Of a stretch of DNA of 64,000 nt, positions 34,047-47,213 are shown piece by piece (the first letter of the stretch is position 1; every line of letters begins with the position of its first letter). Source of the stretch: Ilex aquifolium (Eukaryota; Streptophyta; Magnoliopsida; Aquifoliales; Aquifoliaceae); the NCBI GenBank assembly GCA_951799425.1, contig OX637393.1, positions 17,069,744-17,133,743 of the forward strand, in the 5' to 3' direction. The translations under genes were made by a program, and so were the position numbers. The notes under the pieces were generated by a model that did no database searches, was not told where the DNA came from, and saw nothing but the letters and a program-made list of their open reading frames with translations.

Positions 34047-34752
34047 CTTCCCGGGCCGAGGCCCCCCTCAATGGGTTCTAAGAAGGAGGGCGGCGCCCTA
34101 AATAAATCAAAAAGCTTATTGATTTAATTGAAGGGAACTAAGACTATTAGCTTAGCTAGCGTTCCGGGGGAATCTAGTCATTTAGTCAGTTCATAACAAT
34201 CTCTGTAAAGCAAGGGGCAAAGCTTCCCCCTCATGTAGTCGTCGGCCTTCCCCAGCCCCCCCTTTGTTTGTTGTGGGTTGCGCCTCACCGCAGGCACTGA
34301 ATGAATGAAATGAGTGGAGATCTTCCTTCCCCTTTGCAAATTACCAAGAACTTCGTTGCCACTAGTGGCGAAGAAAAAACCATCCCACCCAAAAACAAGT
34401 CAGAGCCCAAAGAGAAGAGAGTTCAGTCTACAAGAAGCTGGCGGAGCTTTAGCCATTGGACCACATCCATCTATCCTACCTAAACAGTAACCCTTTTCTT
34501 GTTCGTTCTTCGAATGACGCTAGTGGAGACTAATTCCTTCCGGCTAATGAAGAAACTACTCCAGTCTTCCCATTCATTCCCAATGGATCCTTCTTCTCCC
34601 TAAGAATTAAACGAACCAAGTTCACCTATACGAGAGTGAGGAATAAAAACCAACAATGAACTTCCCACTTTTGATGTCCCACGATTCTGCTAGTTTAGAA
34701 ACTAAGGAGAAGGACAGGGGTCGCTAGGTCAGAAAAGCGAGAACTATAAATT
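34047..34752. other. Mitochondrial spacer between trnY and trnN
   Basis: About 700 bp with no gene recognised. The 60-residue frame at 34301-34483 has no family I know. Confidence 0.6.
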
Positions 34753-34824
34753 CTCCCCAAGTAGGATTTGAACCTACGACCAGTCAGTTAACAGCCGACC
34801 GCTCTACCACTGAGCTACTGAGGA
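34753..34824 (-). tRNA. trnN: tRNA-Asn (GUU), plastid-like, mitochondrial-derived
   Basis: 72 nt on the minus strand. TCCTCAGTAGCTCAGTGGTA start, anticodon GTT at 34790-34792, T arm CGTAGGTTCAAATCCTACT and 3' end TTGGGGAG. It is nearly the chloroplast trnN sequence, which is the normal state in angiosperm mitochondria, where a plastid-derived copy took over. Confidence 0.95.
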
Positions 34825-36778
34825 ACAACGGACTTAAGGAAGCCGACTCTCGTTCTTTGGACCAACTTATGACCGAACAAAAATGAGTTCGTCACTCTTT
34901 TTCACATACACCGGGAGAAAAAAAAGGTTACGATAGCAAGCCCCTCCCCGGCCGGAGAGCCTCCAGGACAAGGAGGCGGCGATCAACCATCCACCCTCGA
35001 GATTCATATTGATCAATTGATCTCCGCGTCCTGCCAGTTCGCTAAGTAGACTCACTCTACCGAGGGGCAACAAAGGCTGGAACTATTCCTGCCAAAAACA
35101 AGGGACCTACTTCTTATCCTAGGAGTTAGCAGGTATGAAAGAGTCTCCTTTCTGTCTGTCTCTCCGAGTTTTGACTACTAAGTAGAACTTCTGCTATTCA
35201 ATCATAGAATCAATTCCGATCAAGCTGAAAAAGCCCTATATTATTAGTCAAGCGCTAACGAGCAAGAAAGGGCTCCTTAGATAGGGCGTTAGCGCTTTAG
35301 TTTGATTGCAGCTAGCGCGCCTCTTTTCTTTCTCAAAGTCAAATTTCTCGCTTGTTAGTCAAGCTTTGAAGCCCCTACTTTATTATATGTTGGGATATTT
35401 GAAGAAGCGCAGGTTTGGAACCCTATACAAGGGGCTGGTCTCGATCTCGCTTGGTGGTGCCCCTTTCGATGATTGTTGACTCAACATTGATTTCGTGCTT
35501 GAGTTGAAGGGGGAGCCCTCCATCCATCGACTCAAGTAATTCACCATCAAGAGAGGGAAGAGCCTTTACTTTAGGTTAGGCCGGTCTCGTCATTCACACA
35601 ATTCCCTCATCCATCGATTGATCACGCGAGTACGCATCCAGTCAGTGCATAGCGAATGAAAAAAGCGTTCATCCTGGATTCTATTTCTCAATCAAAATGT
35701 CTATCAATTAATCCCTATTCATTCGGTCAAAGTCTCCACGACCTTTTCATGCCCCTCTACTAAGAGGTGCACCATGTTGATAGGAATCGTCAAAGACCTT
35801 CTTGTACACGTCCTCGAGGGCAGCATTCATGGCAATCATCACTACTTTCTCCCGAGGGCATGGTAGGCTTTGTTCTTGGTGTTGTTTAATAGATGTCGAG
35901 TGCCGCTTTTCCCCGTCCGAGAATCTCCATTTGCTCTAAGTGGGGGCGAGCTATAATCCTTATGTCAGGTTGGTTTTTCAAAAGACTTTCTCTTTACCCT
36001 TTGCATCTTTCTCTTTTCAAAAGCCTAGACCCATTCTTCTGGATCTGCATTAGTCCTATTTCAGGTGCAAAGCCTCTTCAATAAAGACCTCTTTCTCCCT
36101 TTCTTTTCTTTCTCCCCCATTTCTCATTTTGTTGATTGAAAGAGAATAAGCGCTATCCATTGAGTAAAGGGAGGTTTTGCTACAGTGATTCGGGCGGTTG
36201 GTGGCCCCTTCGAGAGTTGCGGGTCCTTGCCGCTGCATGAGTGGTAGCTCACGCTCAAAACTCCTCCGACACGAGTCCTAGTCGTTGCGCTGCGGTCCCT
36301 TTCCCGGCTTCGCTTGCGCGATTTTCACTTCTGATTGGTTTCATCCATCCCCAACCCTAATGAATGGACTTAGAGGGCGCTCGCCCCCTCTTCAGACGTG
36401 TCCTCGACAACCTAGCGGTTCTTCGGTCTCCGCTTTTGGGGGCGGGAGTGCTTGGTCGCTGGGGTTTCCTTTTCCTCAACCAATTCGGTTGTGTCAGCCC
36501 TGAGATTGGTCTAACATTTTGTTATGAGCTGGCTGGACAAAGATGGATTGAAGGTAAGATAGATTTGAGTTCAAGTGGCACAGGACCTTCAATCGACCAT
36601 AGGGCGTATTCTACCCTTACCGAATTCATTCTATTGAAGCGTAACGTAAAAAGCTCCTTCTCATGTTGCATTTCTTTGGTTTGGAAGTTCCAGAATGTTG
36701 TCTATGGATTTCTAACAAAGTAAAGCCCCCTATATGCCATTTGATTGATTCAAGTTCCGTGCTGCTCACCACTCCTCG
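34825..36778. other. Mitochondrial spacer between trnN and trnC
   Basis: About 2 kb without a recognised gene. It contains the hairpin at 35251-35296, the dispersed repeat AGGTTTGGAACCCT at 35411-35424, and copies of the TTAGTCAAGC motif at about 35243 and 35356. Confidence 0.6.
35251..35296. repeat. Mitochondrial inverted repeat with a 10-bp stem
   Basis: AGCGCTAACG at 35251-35260 is matched by its exact reverse complement CGTTAGCGCT at 35287-35296, with a 26-nt loop. It directly follows a TTATTAGTCA copy of the dispersed motif. It could stabilise RNA ends or mark a mobile short repeat. Confidence 0.75.
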
Positions 36779-36849
36779 AGGCCAAGGACGGGGTCGAACC
36801 GTCATTCCAGGATTTGCAGTCCAATACATTTCCATTATGTTACCTAGCC
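36779..36849 (-). tRNA. trnC: tRNA-Cys (GCA), mitochondrial-derived
   Basis: 71 nt on the minus strand. GGCTAGGTAACATAATGGAA start, anticodon GCA at 36815-36817, T arm ACGGTTCGACCCCGT, end CTTGGCC plus discriminator T. This is the native (bacterial-like) mitochondrial trnC. The order trnC, trnN, trnY, nad2 exon 3 on one strand is conserved in many angiosperms. Confidence 0.95.
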
Positions 36850-39800
36850 AAACCCGCCACCTCATGTGCCAAAGTCAAAGGGTTTTTCTTCCTTCCCCGC
36901 TCCCTTTTTTTGTACATATGCGGCGGCGGGTTACCAGAGAAGAGGGGACAACTTCTTTCTCCTTTGCCTTGCTCAATCTTCCTTTTCTGATTGAAAGTAG
37001 CAAGCCACTCCACTACTGGTACAGAGGCCAGATAGAAGGTTGCTTCTTCTATATGTTCAGGCGAAGAACATATAGAAGCTAGCTTTTGTCTTGTAAATAA
37101 CCATGCCTATATAATCGAATTTTGCTTACCAAAAAAGTGGTCTTACTAAAAGTAAGTAAGTAAGCAACCAGTTCCAAGTGTATTTATCTAAGCTTTTCAC
37201 TATTTCTTTCCAGAGAAGGTTGTTCATCCAGCCCAACGGATCCATTGTTTATGCGGCAGTGCAATGCAGCTGAAAAACGTAAGCCCCTTTTTATTTATTA
37301 GTAAGGCATAGGTTGGGGAAAACTCCAAAACTATGGTTCCAAAAAGCTTACCTTATTTATATTAAAGAAAAGTTTGAGAAAGGAGCACCCCTACTATACC
37401 CCTAAACTACAAGCTAGCGCGCAACGGCTTTTCAACCGTTGTTGCTTGCTGCTTGCAGGCTCAAAAATCTCTCTTTCGCCTCTTTTTCTTTTTTTGAATG
37501 TCTCCATTCTGATTGATTCACTTCTTCCTTCGCGCAAGCGCTTGGTTCGCCCCTTGTTGTGTTGCATTTTGTGATCCTCCGCTTCAGTCTACGTTTTTCG
37601 GATAGCCGGGATCCGACGTTGATTTCCGATTGAAATGTCAACTCCAAGTTTTGGGCGGCCATCTGGTTAGTTCAGCTATCACTGCTGGAAGCCCCTGTGG
37701 TTGTTCGGCTTCGTACTCCCCTTCCACGTATCTCACACCCCCAAAGCATCTTTTTCTTTCATATTTCATTTTCCTTTCCTGCATCTTTCTTTCTATCCAT
37801 AGGTTGGCTTCGTGCAGATAGATGTTTGCCGGGGGAGATTGGTGCTCCTTGGGGTATGCCCTTCCGGTGGGTTGTTCCCTTCTCTGTCTTTTCCATCCAG
37901 TGCCCGCCCCCTTGTGTTTGGGTCAGAAAATCTTCGTCTTCGATCTCTCTTCGCAACGCAATAAAGAAGTCTAACAGTTTCTCTCGACACTTGACTAATA
38001 ATATAGGGCTTTTAAGTCATTGATCTCATATCTATAAGTAGGGGGGTCTGCGTTCACTATTAAGCCTACGCCCGTCCATTCCTTTCAAGCTTGATCCCGC
38101 CCTTAGACTCGTGACGTTGTTCGACTGAACTCGTTGGCTCCGCGCTCTATTCGGTCAGAACCCGGTTCGAGAACCTTCTCTCATAGATTCCCTTCACCAA
38201 GTCATCGCCAGCAATCAGCTCTTATCCCTTGGTGTCAAAGGGCGAGTTCATTTCTTGTCTTGTCCAAAAACTTGATTTATTCTCATTGGAGTTTGAATAT
38301 GAGCTCTCCCGCGGCAAGGTTTTACACATAGGGCCAGCTGCTTTCTTTATCTCGTTTGCCGTTAGTCCGTCTAGCGCCTTTCGGTTGGGGTTCGCCCGGG
38401 CCTGGGGGTTTAGACCGCTTAGGGTATATTTCTAGTATCGAAGCCAAATTCAATCAAGGCAAGGTGTCAGCCATTTTTCTCCCATTAGACTTGTAAATCC
38501 TTTGCTCTTTTTCTTTCTCTCTTCCAGTTCTCTCCCTCTACTTTATTTGACAGGGGCGGAGAATACCACTCTATCAATAACAAGAAAAAGTCGCAATTCA
38601 GTTTCAATTTGAGCTTGGAAGCAACCTGCTATCTATCGATAGGCGAGAACAGACTGCTATTGGCTGCTTCGCCTATCTATTCTATTATGGCCGGCTTGGA
38701 GACATCAGAGGAAGACCATCATCTCTATATGGGTACGATCATAGCTTCATTCATTCGTTGAGCCTTGGGGATAACCATTAGCATTGAGGTCAATCACCAT
38801 ACCACCTCTATCATACATACGACATTACATGACGCGAGAATGCATGGTCAACACACACCTAAAGCGCCTACGTTCCGCTTGCAGCCAATACAACCACAAC
38901 CTAACTTGCACGAGATTCAACAACCGAAGCTACTGGTAGTCCTGAGGGGACGACATCCTCCTATAATAGTTAGCAGTACTGAACAAGCGAGTCATCGGTC
39001 CGAGGTTCTGAAAGAAAAGGACCGCCTTTGAAAAAAAAAAGAAGGAACTCGCTAGGCCTTCGGAACAAAGGCGATTATGTTCATGCTTCAGACGATCTGG
39101 CTAATTCTATATACTTCTATCTAATTATACTTCTTCTATTAGAAAGGCGAACCTATAGGCCTGTTTAGCGCGTTTCCACGGGTAACCGGTTAGGTTGACT
39201 TTAGAAACGCTACTAAGGACCGGGTGAAGAATGAAAAACGTCCGCTAACGCCCACGGGATAAGATCTTTTTTAGATCAGCAACGAATGTCTTGTATCTAT
39301 GAAGAAAGATTTATCCCCGGGTTCAGACCCTGAATGCCATACCTTGCTGAAGGCAATTCACGAGAGAATCGCACACAGTTCCCTTTGCTCTATAGAAATG
39401 GATGTGAATGCCCGTGATCTGCTCGGTATAGTGATGGATTTCATGACCGACGTCTAACCGGCACGAATACGCCGACATGAAACGAGTTCCCCGCGGAGCA
39501 TTTTTTCATTCGTCCTCGGACGTTCGGACCTTTTGTTTGATTCCGGCACTTGCGTTCTCATGCCCGGAACCCTCGCGATTGATTGGGAGAAAGAGCGAAA
39601 ACGATTGTTATCCATCGGAAATCGATAGGAATTCCCCGGGGATTGCCTTAGAATATAAGTTCTGTCTTTCATTATTAACATACAATCCCATGCTAATAAG
39701 AAAAACGAGCGATTGCTAGTCAGCTTTCTTTCATTTTTTGAAATAGAATGGTAGGGCATTTTATTAGTAGGGCTCTGAAGGCTTTCCAAATTTCTTCAAT

Positions 39801-42800
39801 TAGGGAATAGCGCAGATGGATCAATCACGCGGTTCTGCAGCGTCCTCCAACTTGCTGTCCGCTCCCCTTCACTTTCTTTGCTGGACAGGAAGATGCGAAT
39901 CGTGAAGGCCTTCCCACCACGCGAAGTTCAAACCTCGCTGGAGAGAGAGAAGCGAATTGAAAATCGGCCTCAAATCCCTTCGCAATCGAAAAAAAGACGA
40001 CGAAACCCTTTTTTCTTTCTTTTTCAGCCAACTTGAAAGGTGCTCTCAGTGTACCGCCATACGCACCCAGACATTAGACCAATTGTGGCTGGCCCAACGG
40101 TTTCCAGAATGCCGTTGTCATGATGTTGATCCGGCTTCTGCGACTACGGCATCCGCGTAGCTCCGAATACGCGTATTGGAGCTCTTCCCTCGATGTCCCG
40201 GGTCGCTCTGTTTTAAACCGCTATTTCGTTGGGCGGTGGCTTATTTCTAACACCCCCTTACTAGATCAAACAAATAAAGCTCCATTGAATGAATCAACTT
40301 CTCCCTCCCGAACAAGGGTCAATGGTTCGGGGAAAAGCCTATCTCAGTGATGTTCAAAAAGGGGAAAAGCGTCGTTCGACAACTCGCGTTAGCTCGTTTT
40401 GGACCACCTTCTACTTTTGAACCAGTTCTCGACCCCGAGCGTAGCGACCCAAAGAAAGGCGCACTGGCAGCTCGTAGTCGCGGCAAACGCACTTTGATTG
40501 TTCAATCATTACATTAAGAGGGGCCTTCCAGGAATTGACCAAGCAGGAACGTGGGATCAAAGTTCCATTGATTCATCTATCTCAAATAGGGAAAAAATTG
40601 AATCAAGAAGGGGTCAGCTGAGCTCGAAAGGGGTAGCCGGTCGTCGGCTAGGAGCTCTGGCCGGCAACGAAACTAAAGCTTCACACTGGTCCACTCACTA
40701 CTTACACGGCTAAGTTCCAACTCTATGCTGATAAGAAAAAAGAAAATCCCCTAAGAAGAAGACTTTCAACTATTCCAACAAAAAGGGGCAATTCAAATGC
40801 TTCATAGATAACCCCCTGTGTCTCGTTCCCGTCCAACTCACCGGGAGATCGAAGAGCGGTTTGCGCTTCGCGCCCCAACCCCCAACACTAATGGATGCTT
40901 AGATACCTGCAACTGAATCTGTAAGCGGCGCAGGGCAAGATGGACGAGAAAAACAGCGAGAAGAAGACAAATAGAGTACGGAAGGGAGACCTCTTTCTAT
41001 TGCCTTCCCTTTCTACTTCTAGACTGGTTCGTCGGCGGGACAACGAGCCAAGATCCGATTCGTCAATCGACGAATCCATGCCGCGTAACCTGGCAAAGGG
41101 GAAAGAGACGATGGCAACGCACCTCATACAAGAGGGAGTCCGAACAGCCTTGTACGTACGCCGCCCACGCGAAGAAGTTCTTCTCTAATTCCAAAAAGTC
41201 AAGCCACCATTATTCTTCAGTGATGAGCTCTAGCGAACAAATCTTATGTGTTTTTCCCAAAGAGAAATGTATTTCCACGAGAATAAGTCCGCTGCGAGCC
41301 GAGGCACTATTCACCAAGTGGAACTATATACTCTCTTTACTAAGCTAACCGCCCCTTCTCCTATATCTGGCTGCTTCTCGCTCACCAAAGCGTACTTCGT
41401 TTCCTGGGACCAGCGGCTCCTTCTTTCTTCCTTCTAATTGGTAAGAAAGTGGTTTTTCCCTCAGGTTCCTCCCTGACCTTAGATGGAGAAAGAAATGCTT
41501 AAGGAAAGGGCGCCCTCGAAGCTGACGCGCTCGATAAAGGCCTCTCTTATTGCCTTATTTGAATCGACGTAAGGAGGTTCAGTCAAGTATAGTATAGTGC
41601 GGCTTATGGTTCTAGTAGCACAAAATATAGAAACTCTACTATGCTAGTTCACTCTAGAAGACCTAGTCTGACTATAGTTAGTAGTATAGATTAGTTAGAT
41701 TCGTAGAACAGAAGAAGAGCCTTTACTTTCTATTATATTAGTCAAGCGCTAGCACCCCTATAGAGTAAGGATCTCTTCTGGGTAGCTGCGAAGCCTTCAA
41801 TGTTGGTATGGAGACTTTGCTTCCCGTTCGCTGAACAACCCCCCTATTGCAACACTTAACTATGCTTTAAAGGGCGAACTCCACCTATTTTTGAGCTATT
41901 GAATTAGGCGATCCTAAAATCCATTTCTTTCTCACTTCCCTCTATCAGAAAAGGAGGCTTGGCTCTGAAATGGTGGTAAGGCAAGCTGTATGTATCTAGG
42001 TAGAAGTAGACCTAGAGCTCTGGGGCTTTAAGGGATAGGGCAGGTTTGGAACCCTAACCCAGACCAGGAAGGGAACTATATACTTAATCCGGGTTAGACT
42101 ATCACATACGAGACTCGCCTGGGCTCTCATCGAGACCAACTCAATTCTCTCTCCTTAACGTCTGGTACCATTGCCCCGCCACTCTGCCTGTCTTCTTATG
42201 GCCGGGTCGGGTCATTCTTCACTCCTGTTACAAGGGGGACCTCTCTTCGCATACCAACCCTCCAGTTAGTTCCATTTCTGGGGCAAAGCTGAGCTCGGGG
42301 CATAAGGGCCTGCGGTGATTATTAACATGCTTTTCCAGCCCATATCTTCCCACCTCCGGTCACATGGCTTTCGAGAGCCGGGTCTGGATCTAAACGATTT
42401 TTTATGTATGTCTCATGTCTTTCAGCTCAGCGGGATCCAGAGAAAGACAGACCTACTTACCAGTTCTAAGTGGCAAGATCAATCAAACAAAATAGGCTCA
42501 AGAGAAGAACCAGTTTTCTTCTTCTTATATATCCCATTGTATACATCGTAATAGACCCCTATTTGAAAATCAGAAAGTACCCTCTCTATTCTTAAGTAGG
42601 CCTGCACCTTTTCTTTTAGGTTATCCGGAAGGAATGGAATGACTAATGTGATGTGAAACCTCCACAAAGAAAAAGCTCCTTGGGCTTCCCTATCCGTATG
42701 GCCGGCCAATCCGTGACAACCCCACAACAAAGAGTGAAATGCCAAGCCCTTTCTCTATTAAAGCAACAAGCATGCGCTCAAAATACCTCCTAAACCCCAA

Positions 42801-43792
42801 CCCACCTTGTTTGTGTACTGGAACAGCTACCACTTCCTTAGAGCAGCACTAACTTACCGCTCTCTACTATTCTCTACTATAATATAATCAAATCAAAAAT
42901 ATAATCAAATCCAAGAAAGAGAATAGCTCCATAATATAATAAAAAACTACCATGAATTACACACACGCAAGTAGTGGCTCGGCTAGAGGAAGAAGCCGGA
43001 GCCTATGCACTACCGAAGAATGGACCTGATAGAATCCAATCGATTACATAAGATATGCCAAAACCACTTACTGGTCTTTCCGAACAGAATAGCATAAAGA
43101 AAAAAAAAGAAGTCAAGTAGACTCGGAAAGAAAAGAGATAGTGAAACCCTCTCCCACCTTTTCTATCTATCCTTAGAAGTAGGACGAGTGTCCTACCTAA
43201 TTCAATGATTAGAATAATGGAGAAGGGAGAGGTCTTAAAAAAAAAAACCTATACTCCCACTTTCCTTTATTTGAGATTTCCAAAAAGTGAGATTTTGCAA
43301 CAAAAATGGGGTGGGCCCCAAAGAGTGAGTGCTCAGTCTTTCTTTATGGGGAGAACCACATCTATTCAAAGGAAATGTTTCGGCCTGCAGGAGAGGCATC
43401 TGACTTTCTTACTTACTTTCCTACTGACTGAATCACTTTTTTCAGTTGAAGGAGGTTTCTACAGGAAGAGTTGCGACTCAGCGTCGAGGCGGGCGGGGGT
43501 TCATGACGAGTGGGCATGAACTGTAACCAAACAAACAAAAGTAAGCCAACCACGAATTCCTGAACCGTAAAGGGAAGCGCCCTGTAAAGTAGTAAAGAGC
43601 CTCGCTTAAAGGACCAGACCAGGAGCTGAGAACAAGATCGAAAGCGCAACTTCTCATTCGAAGCATGAAAGTGGTCAGGTCACTTAGAGCCGGAAGAGAT
43701 AGGAGTGGCCTTATAGAAGGTTGGGGCTTGCTCGAAATCTGTCAAATACGAGCCCTTCTTTCTCTATTCAATCCAGGGCCTACCTCGATAGA
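36850..43792. other. Long mitochondrial-type spacer
   Basis: Nearly 7 kb with no standard mitochondrial gene, rRNA or tRNA that I can recognise. Frames of 60-140 residues on both strands (for example 36364-36723, 39454-39789 and 40888-41127) show no known domain. The dispersed repeat AGGTTTGGAACCCT occurs at 42052-42065 and TTAGTCAAGCGCTAGC near 41738-41753. Confidence 0.6.
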
Positions 43793-45697
43793 CCTGTTGA
43801 TGAGAGCAAAATATTGCATATTTGATGGCCTCATTATATGCATTTTAACTCAACTTTTGCATTTAAGTACTTAGTGTTAGCCAAAGTTGTGAATAATGTT
43901 GATATTTTGATGTTGCATGTTTTGATAGCTTAAATGATGGATTTTAGGACTTTGCAACTATGTTGGATGTGAGGTGAAGTGGTGGACTCATGAAATGAGG
44001 ATTGAGAGGCTTGGAAGGTAAAGAAATCAAGAAAAATGCATTTTGGATGAAGACCTTCCGGAAGGTTTATGAAGACCTTCCGGAAGGTTTAGCCCACTGG
44101 AATTTCGTAATTTTGACACTGTACCACTGTTTTTCTAAATTTTGACCATGATCGACTTCGAATTTGAAAAAGTGAAAAACATGAAAGTTGTAGATATGGA
44201 TGTCTTTTTTATTGTGTCAAAATTTCAGATCAATCCAACGGTTGGATCAAAATTTATTATTTTTCTACCAAAACTGGTCCAGAGCTGTCACCAGATTCCA
44301 GTAGGTTAAACCTTCCGGAAGGTTGTCATCGTTCTTCCGGAAGGTCTTGCCCAGAATGCGAAAAACAGCCTGCAACTCAACTTTGCGGCTTGGGGGTCCC
44401 ACCTAATCTTCTCCCACTTGCTCCCCAACATTATCTTACACAAGCACATGCTTCCCTTACACATTTGGAGGACTTTGGAGGCTTTGCATTGAAGAAGGCA
44501 TGGGAGGGAAGTGGGCTACCATGGGGGTGTTGTCCTAGCTTGTCCAAGGCAATCAACTCAGCCCCTCTTTGGTCTAAGACCTGCACACACCTAGGGGGAC
44601 CCTCCATGGACGAAATTCAAGGCTCTCACTCTCCAATATACATTCAACATTCAACACACAAGAAGAGGGGTTGGCTACCTAAGCTTAGGATTATTTTTTT
44701 TGAAGCTCCAAGGAGGAAGATGATGAATAGTGACATTTTTGCATTTTCTTCTCCGTTTTTGTTGTAGTAAGCTTTCATACTCTTGTAATTCTTAATCCTT
44801 GCACTTTAATCTCATCTATTTCATGTTCATTTCAAGTTTAGCCTTGCACTTTACTTTTCACCATTGTTATGCTTTCAAGTTCTTCATTTTTAGCTTAAAA
44901 TGGGTATTGAATGTTTTTCTTCATAGTTTTAGATTTATTGCTTCAAGTTAAGTTTCATGCTTTAATCTCCATTTCCTTTATATGTCTATTTACATTATGC
45001 TTGTCTTTCATTTATGCATAAGTAGCTAGCTTTTAAGTTGGTTAGTCCAAGGGTGAATTCCATTTGGGGATTCCATTCCAACTCTCTTTCATTCCTTCTC
45101 TCGGTGTATGTTGGCTCGGTTTGATTGGGTTGAGGGTGGATAAATTGGTGAGTCTTTGATATTCCGTAGGCCTAGTCACGGTTTATGCTTGGATACTCAC
45201 CATTTTATCCCTAGCTTCCCATGAATCAATCGTACTTATAGGCACCATTGGAGGAAGGCTTTGAGTTGGCTTGGTATTCCCATTGGAATGAACCTCTTGG
45301 ATTAGCCAACACTTGCTTTCTTGCATTTTCATTTTGAACAAAACTCACCAAAACACAAATACAAGATTTTACACTTTCTTTTCACTTTTGCAAAATCACT
45401 TTCACAAAACTCCCTTTCCTTCCCTGAGGAGACGACCTTGGAATATTTTCCAAGTAAAACACACGACCACAAAAGACTCCTTTCGATTGGGGAGCATTTT
45501 TGTGCACACCGCATCTCATTCCATCTATTTTGTTCATCACATTTCCATTCACATCCATTTTGTTGTTGTTTCCTATCTTCTTGCATCATCCGGAGGGAGA
45601 GTGACACTCCCCCATCACTATAAGCCACATACACACATTGAGGGTGAGGGTGATGTTACGAGGTTAGGAACGACGTAATTACCAATCAATCACCTGT
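43793..45697 (+). mobile_element. Solo LTR of an Athila-type element inside the mitochondrial block, with TSD
   Basis: An LTR of 1895 bp (43798-45692) starts TGATGAGAGC and ends CAATCAATCA. It is flanked by a perfect 5-bp duplication CCTGT at 43793-43797 and 45693-45697. It shares with the other Athila-type LTRs the CTTGGGGGTCCCACC block, the CGGTTTGATTGGGTTGAG block, the GTGAGTCTTTGATATTCCGT block and the GGGAGAGTGACACTCCC end block. The clean duplication shows complete insertion followed by LTR-LTR recombination. It must be younger than the arrival of the mitochondrial DNA in the nucleus. Confidence 0.93.
44053..44345. repeat. CCTTCCGGAAGG palindrome cassettes in the solo LTR
   Basis: ACCTTCCGGAAGGT occurs at 44053-44066 and 44075-44088, and related copies at about 44309-44324 and 44332-44345. 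They frame about 220 bp of other sequence. Same LTR position as the TACCGGTA cassettes of the other families, but a different palindrome. Confidence 0.9.
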
Positions 45698-47176
45698 GTC
45701 ACAACGGCTGATCTTTTGAGTGAGGGAAGCCGGAGCATTGGTCAAGAGAGATAAAGAAGAGGAACTATAGATCGAGAAAGTCACATTAGCTACACCAGAC
45801 CAGACACACCTTGTTTTGTTATCCTATTTTTTGACTGACCGGTCTATTAGTCAAGCACCCCTCAACCAACTAAGAAATTTCTGAGCAGTTCCCCTCACCC
45901 CCTATCACTTAAAGGCAGAGCTAACCCTTAATTCTACTGCTCTCTAAAAGGCCTGCCTATTCTATTAGTCAAGCTTGGAGACCATAGTACTAGAACTTAC
46001 TAGATGAAAGCCAGAATAGAGTATGGATTGGTGAAGGGCTTAAAAGTGCCTTAGGTAGCTGCTATCTATCGGATCTTTTCTAAGAGGTTAGGTAGGTGGT
46101 TGAGTCGAATCGGAGAAGGAGACTAAGTCATCGGTCGTGTCGGGATTGATTTCCTACTTCCAGCTGAATGAGGGCCACACAGTCGTCAACCCTGCTGGAA
46201 GTGCTTTCTAGATCCAATCTCCTGGTCTTTCGTTTGTTATTCGAATGTCTGGACCAGTAGAAATGTACGAAAGGTGGTCTTGTCCTTTCTTTTCCAACTA
46301 GTAGCTAGTAGCTCCGTTGTTGATCTCTCCTCTTCCGTGTATGTCCAGACAACGACTATCGATTCCTAACGAACCTATAGATTCTTCTACCATTCGACCA
46401 GATCTTCGAGATTGTATTCTCATTTTCCGGCCTCGAGCAACTTGACTAATAAGGGAAAAGCCCAACATTAATATTATATTAATTAGTATAAAGCGCTAGC
46501 GCCCAACCTAGTAAAGGGGTTTCCGCCTCCATTTGGTCGTGCTGCTATGATGTAACGTGCAGTCGTCCCAAGGCAGCAGAATGTATGGTATAGGGCCCCC
46601 TATTTTTTCTCCTTTAAAGTCCTTTATGGATTTCGAGTCGGGAATAGAGCAGTGGCTTATTCGGCGCTATATCACAATTCATTCATTCTCGGGCATAGCT
46701 GTTCACGAAAGGTGGCATGGGACATCTGTCGGCGACGGGAGTCTTACATCCGAGCGAGAGGTCAGACCAATCCCATTCATCCTAGTCTGATCCGAACGGA
46801 TCTTGTTGAATGAATTGATCCATTGTTGTATGCCCTACTTCTAAGTTCATTTTCTCCTACTCGGACCCGCCCTTTGACTACTCCTGAGATATAGTGGAAA
46901 CATTTTGTTATGGTGGAGAGTGGAGAGTGAAAACACCAATGCGGCAGAGAACGACCGCATGGATCGGAATCCACTTATTAAGACAGACGACCGAGAAAGA
47001 AAGGCCTTATTAGTCAAGGTTCTCCAAGTGGTTGATCTTAGCTTAGCGTGCTAGCCGCTGCTTCATTTCGTATAGTGATAACGCTTTCTCTTTCTTAGCG
47101 CTCCGCCCCCCTTGTATAGTAAGGGGAACTTTGGTTGCGCGGCTTTCTCTTATAGGGGTCTATTTTCTCTGACTTG

Positions 47177-47186
<10 letters not shown>
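45698..47186. other. Mitochondrial-type spacer upstream of trnM
   Basis: About 1.5 kb with no gene recognised. TTAGTCAAGC copies occur near 45847 and 45964, and a TTAGTCAAGG copy near 47010. Confidence 0.55.
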
Positions 47187-47211
<25 letters not shown>

Positions 47212-47213
47212 CT

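Noticed and set aside
36364-36723. Frame of 119 residues as a mitochondrial gene
   Set aside because: No match to any complex I-V, ribosomal, cytochrome maturation or maturase protein that I know.
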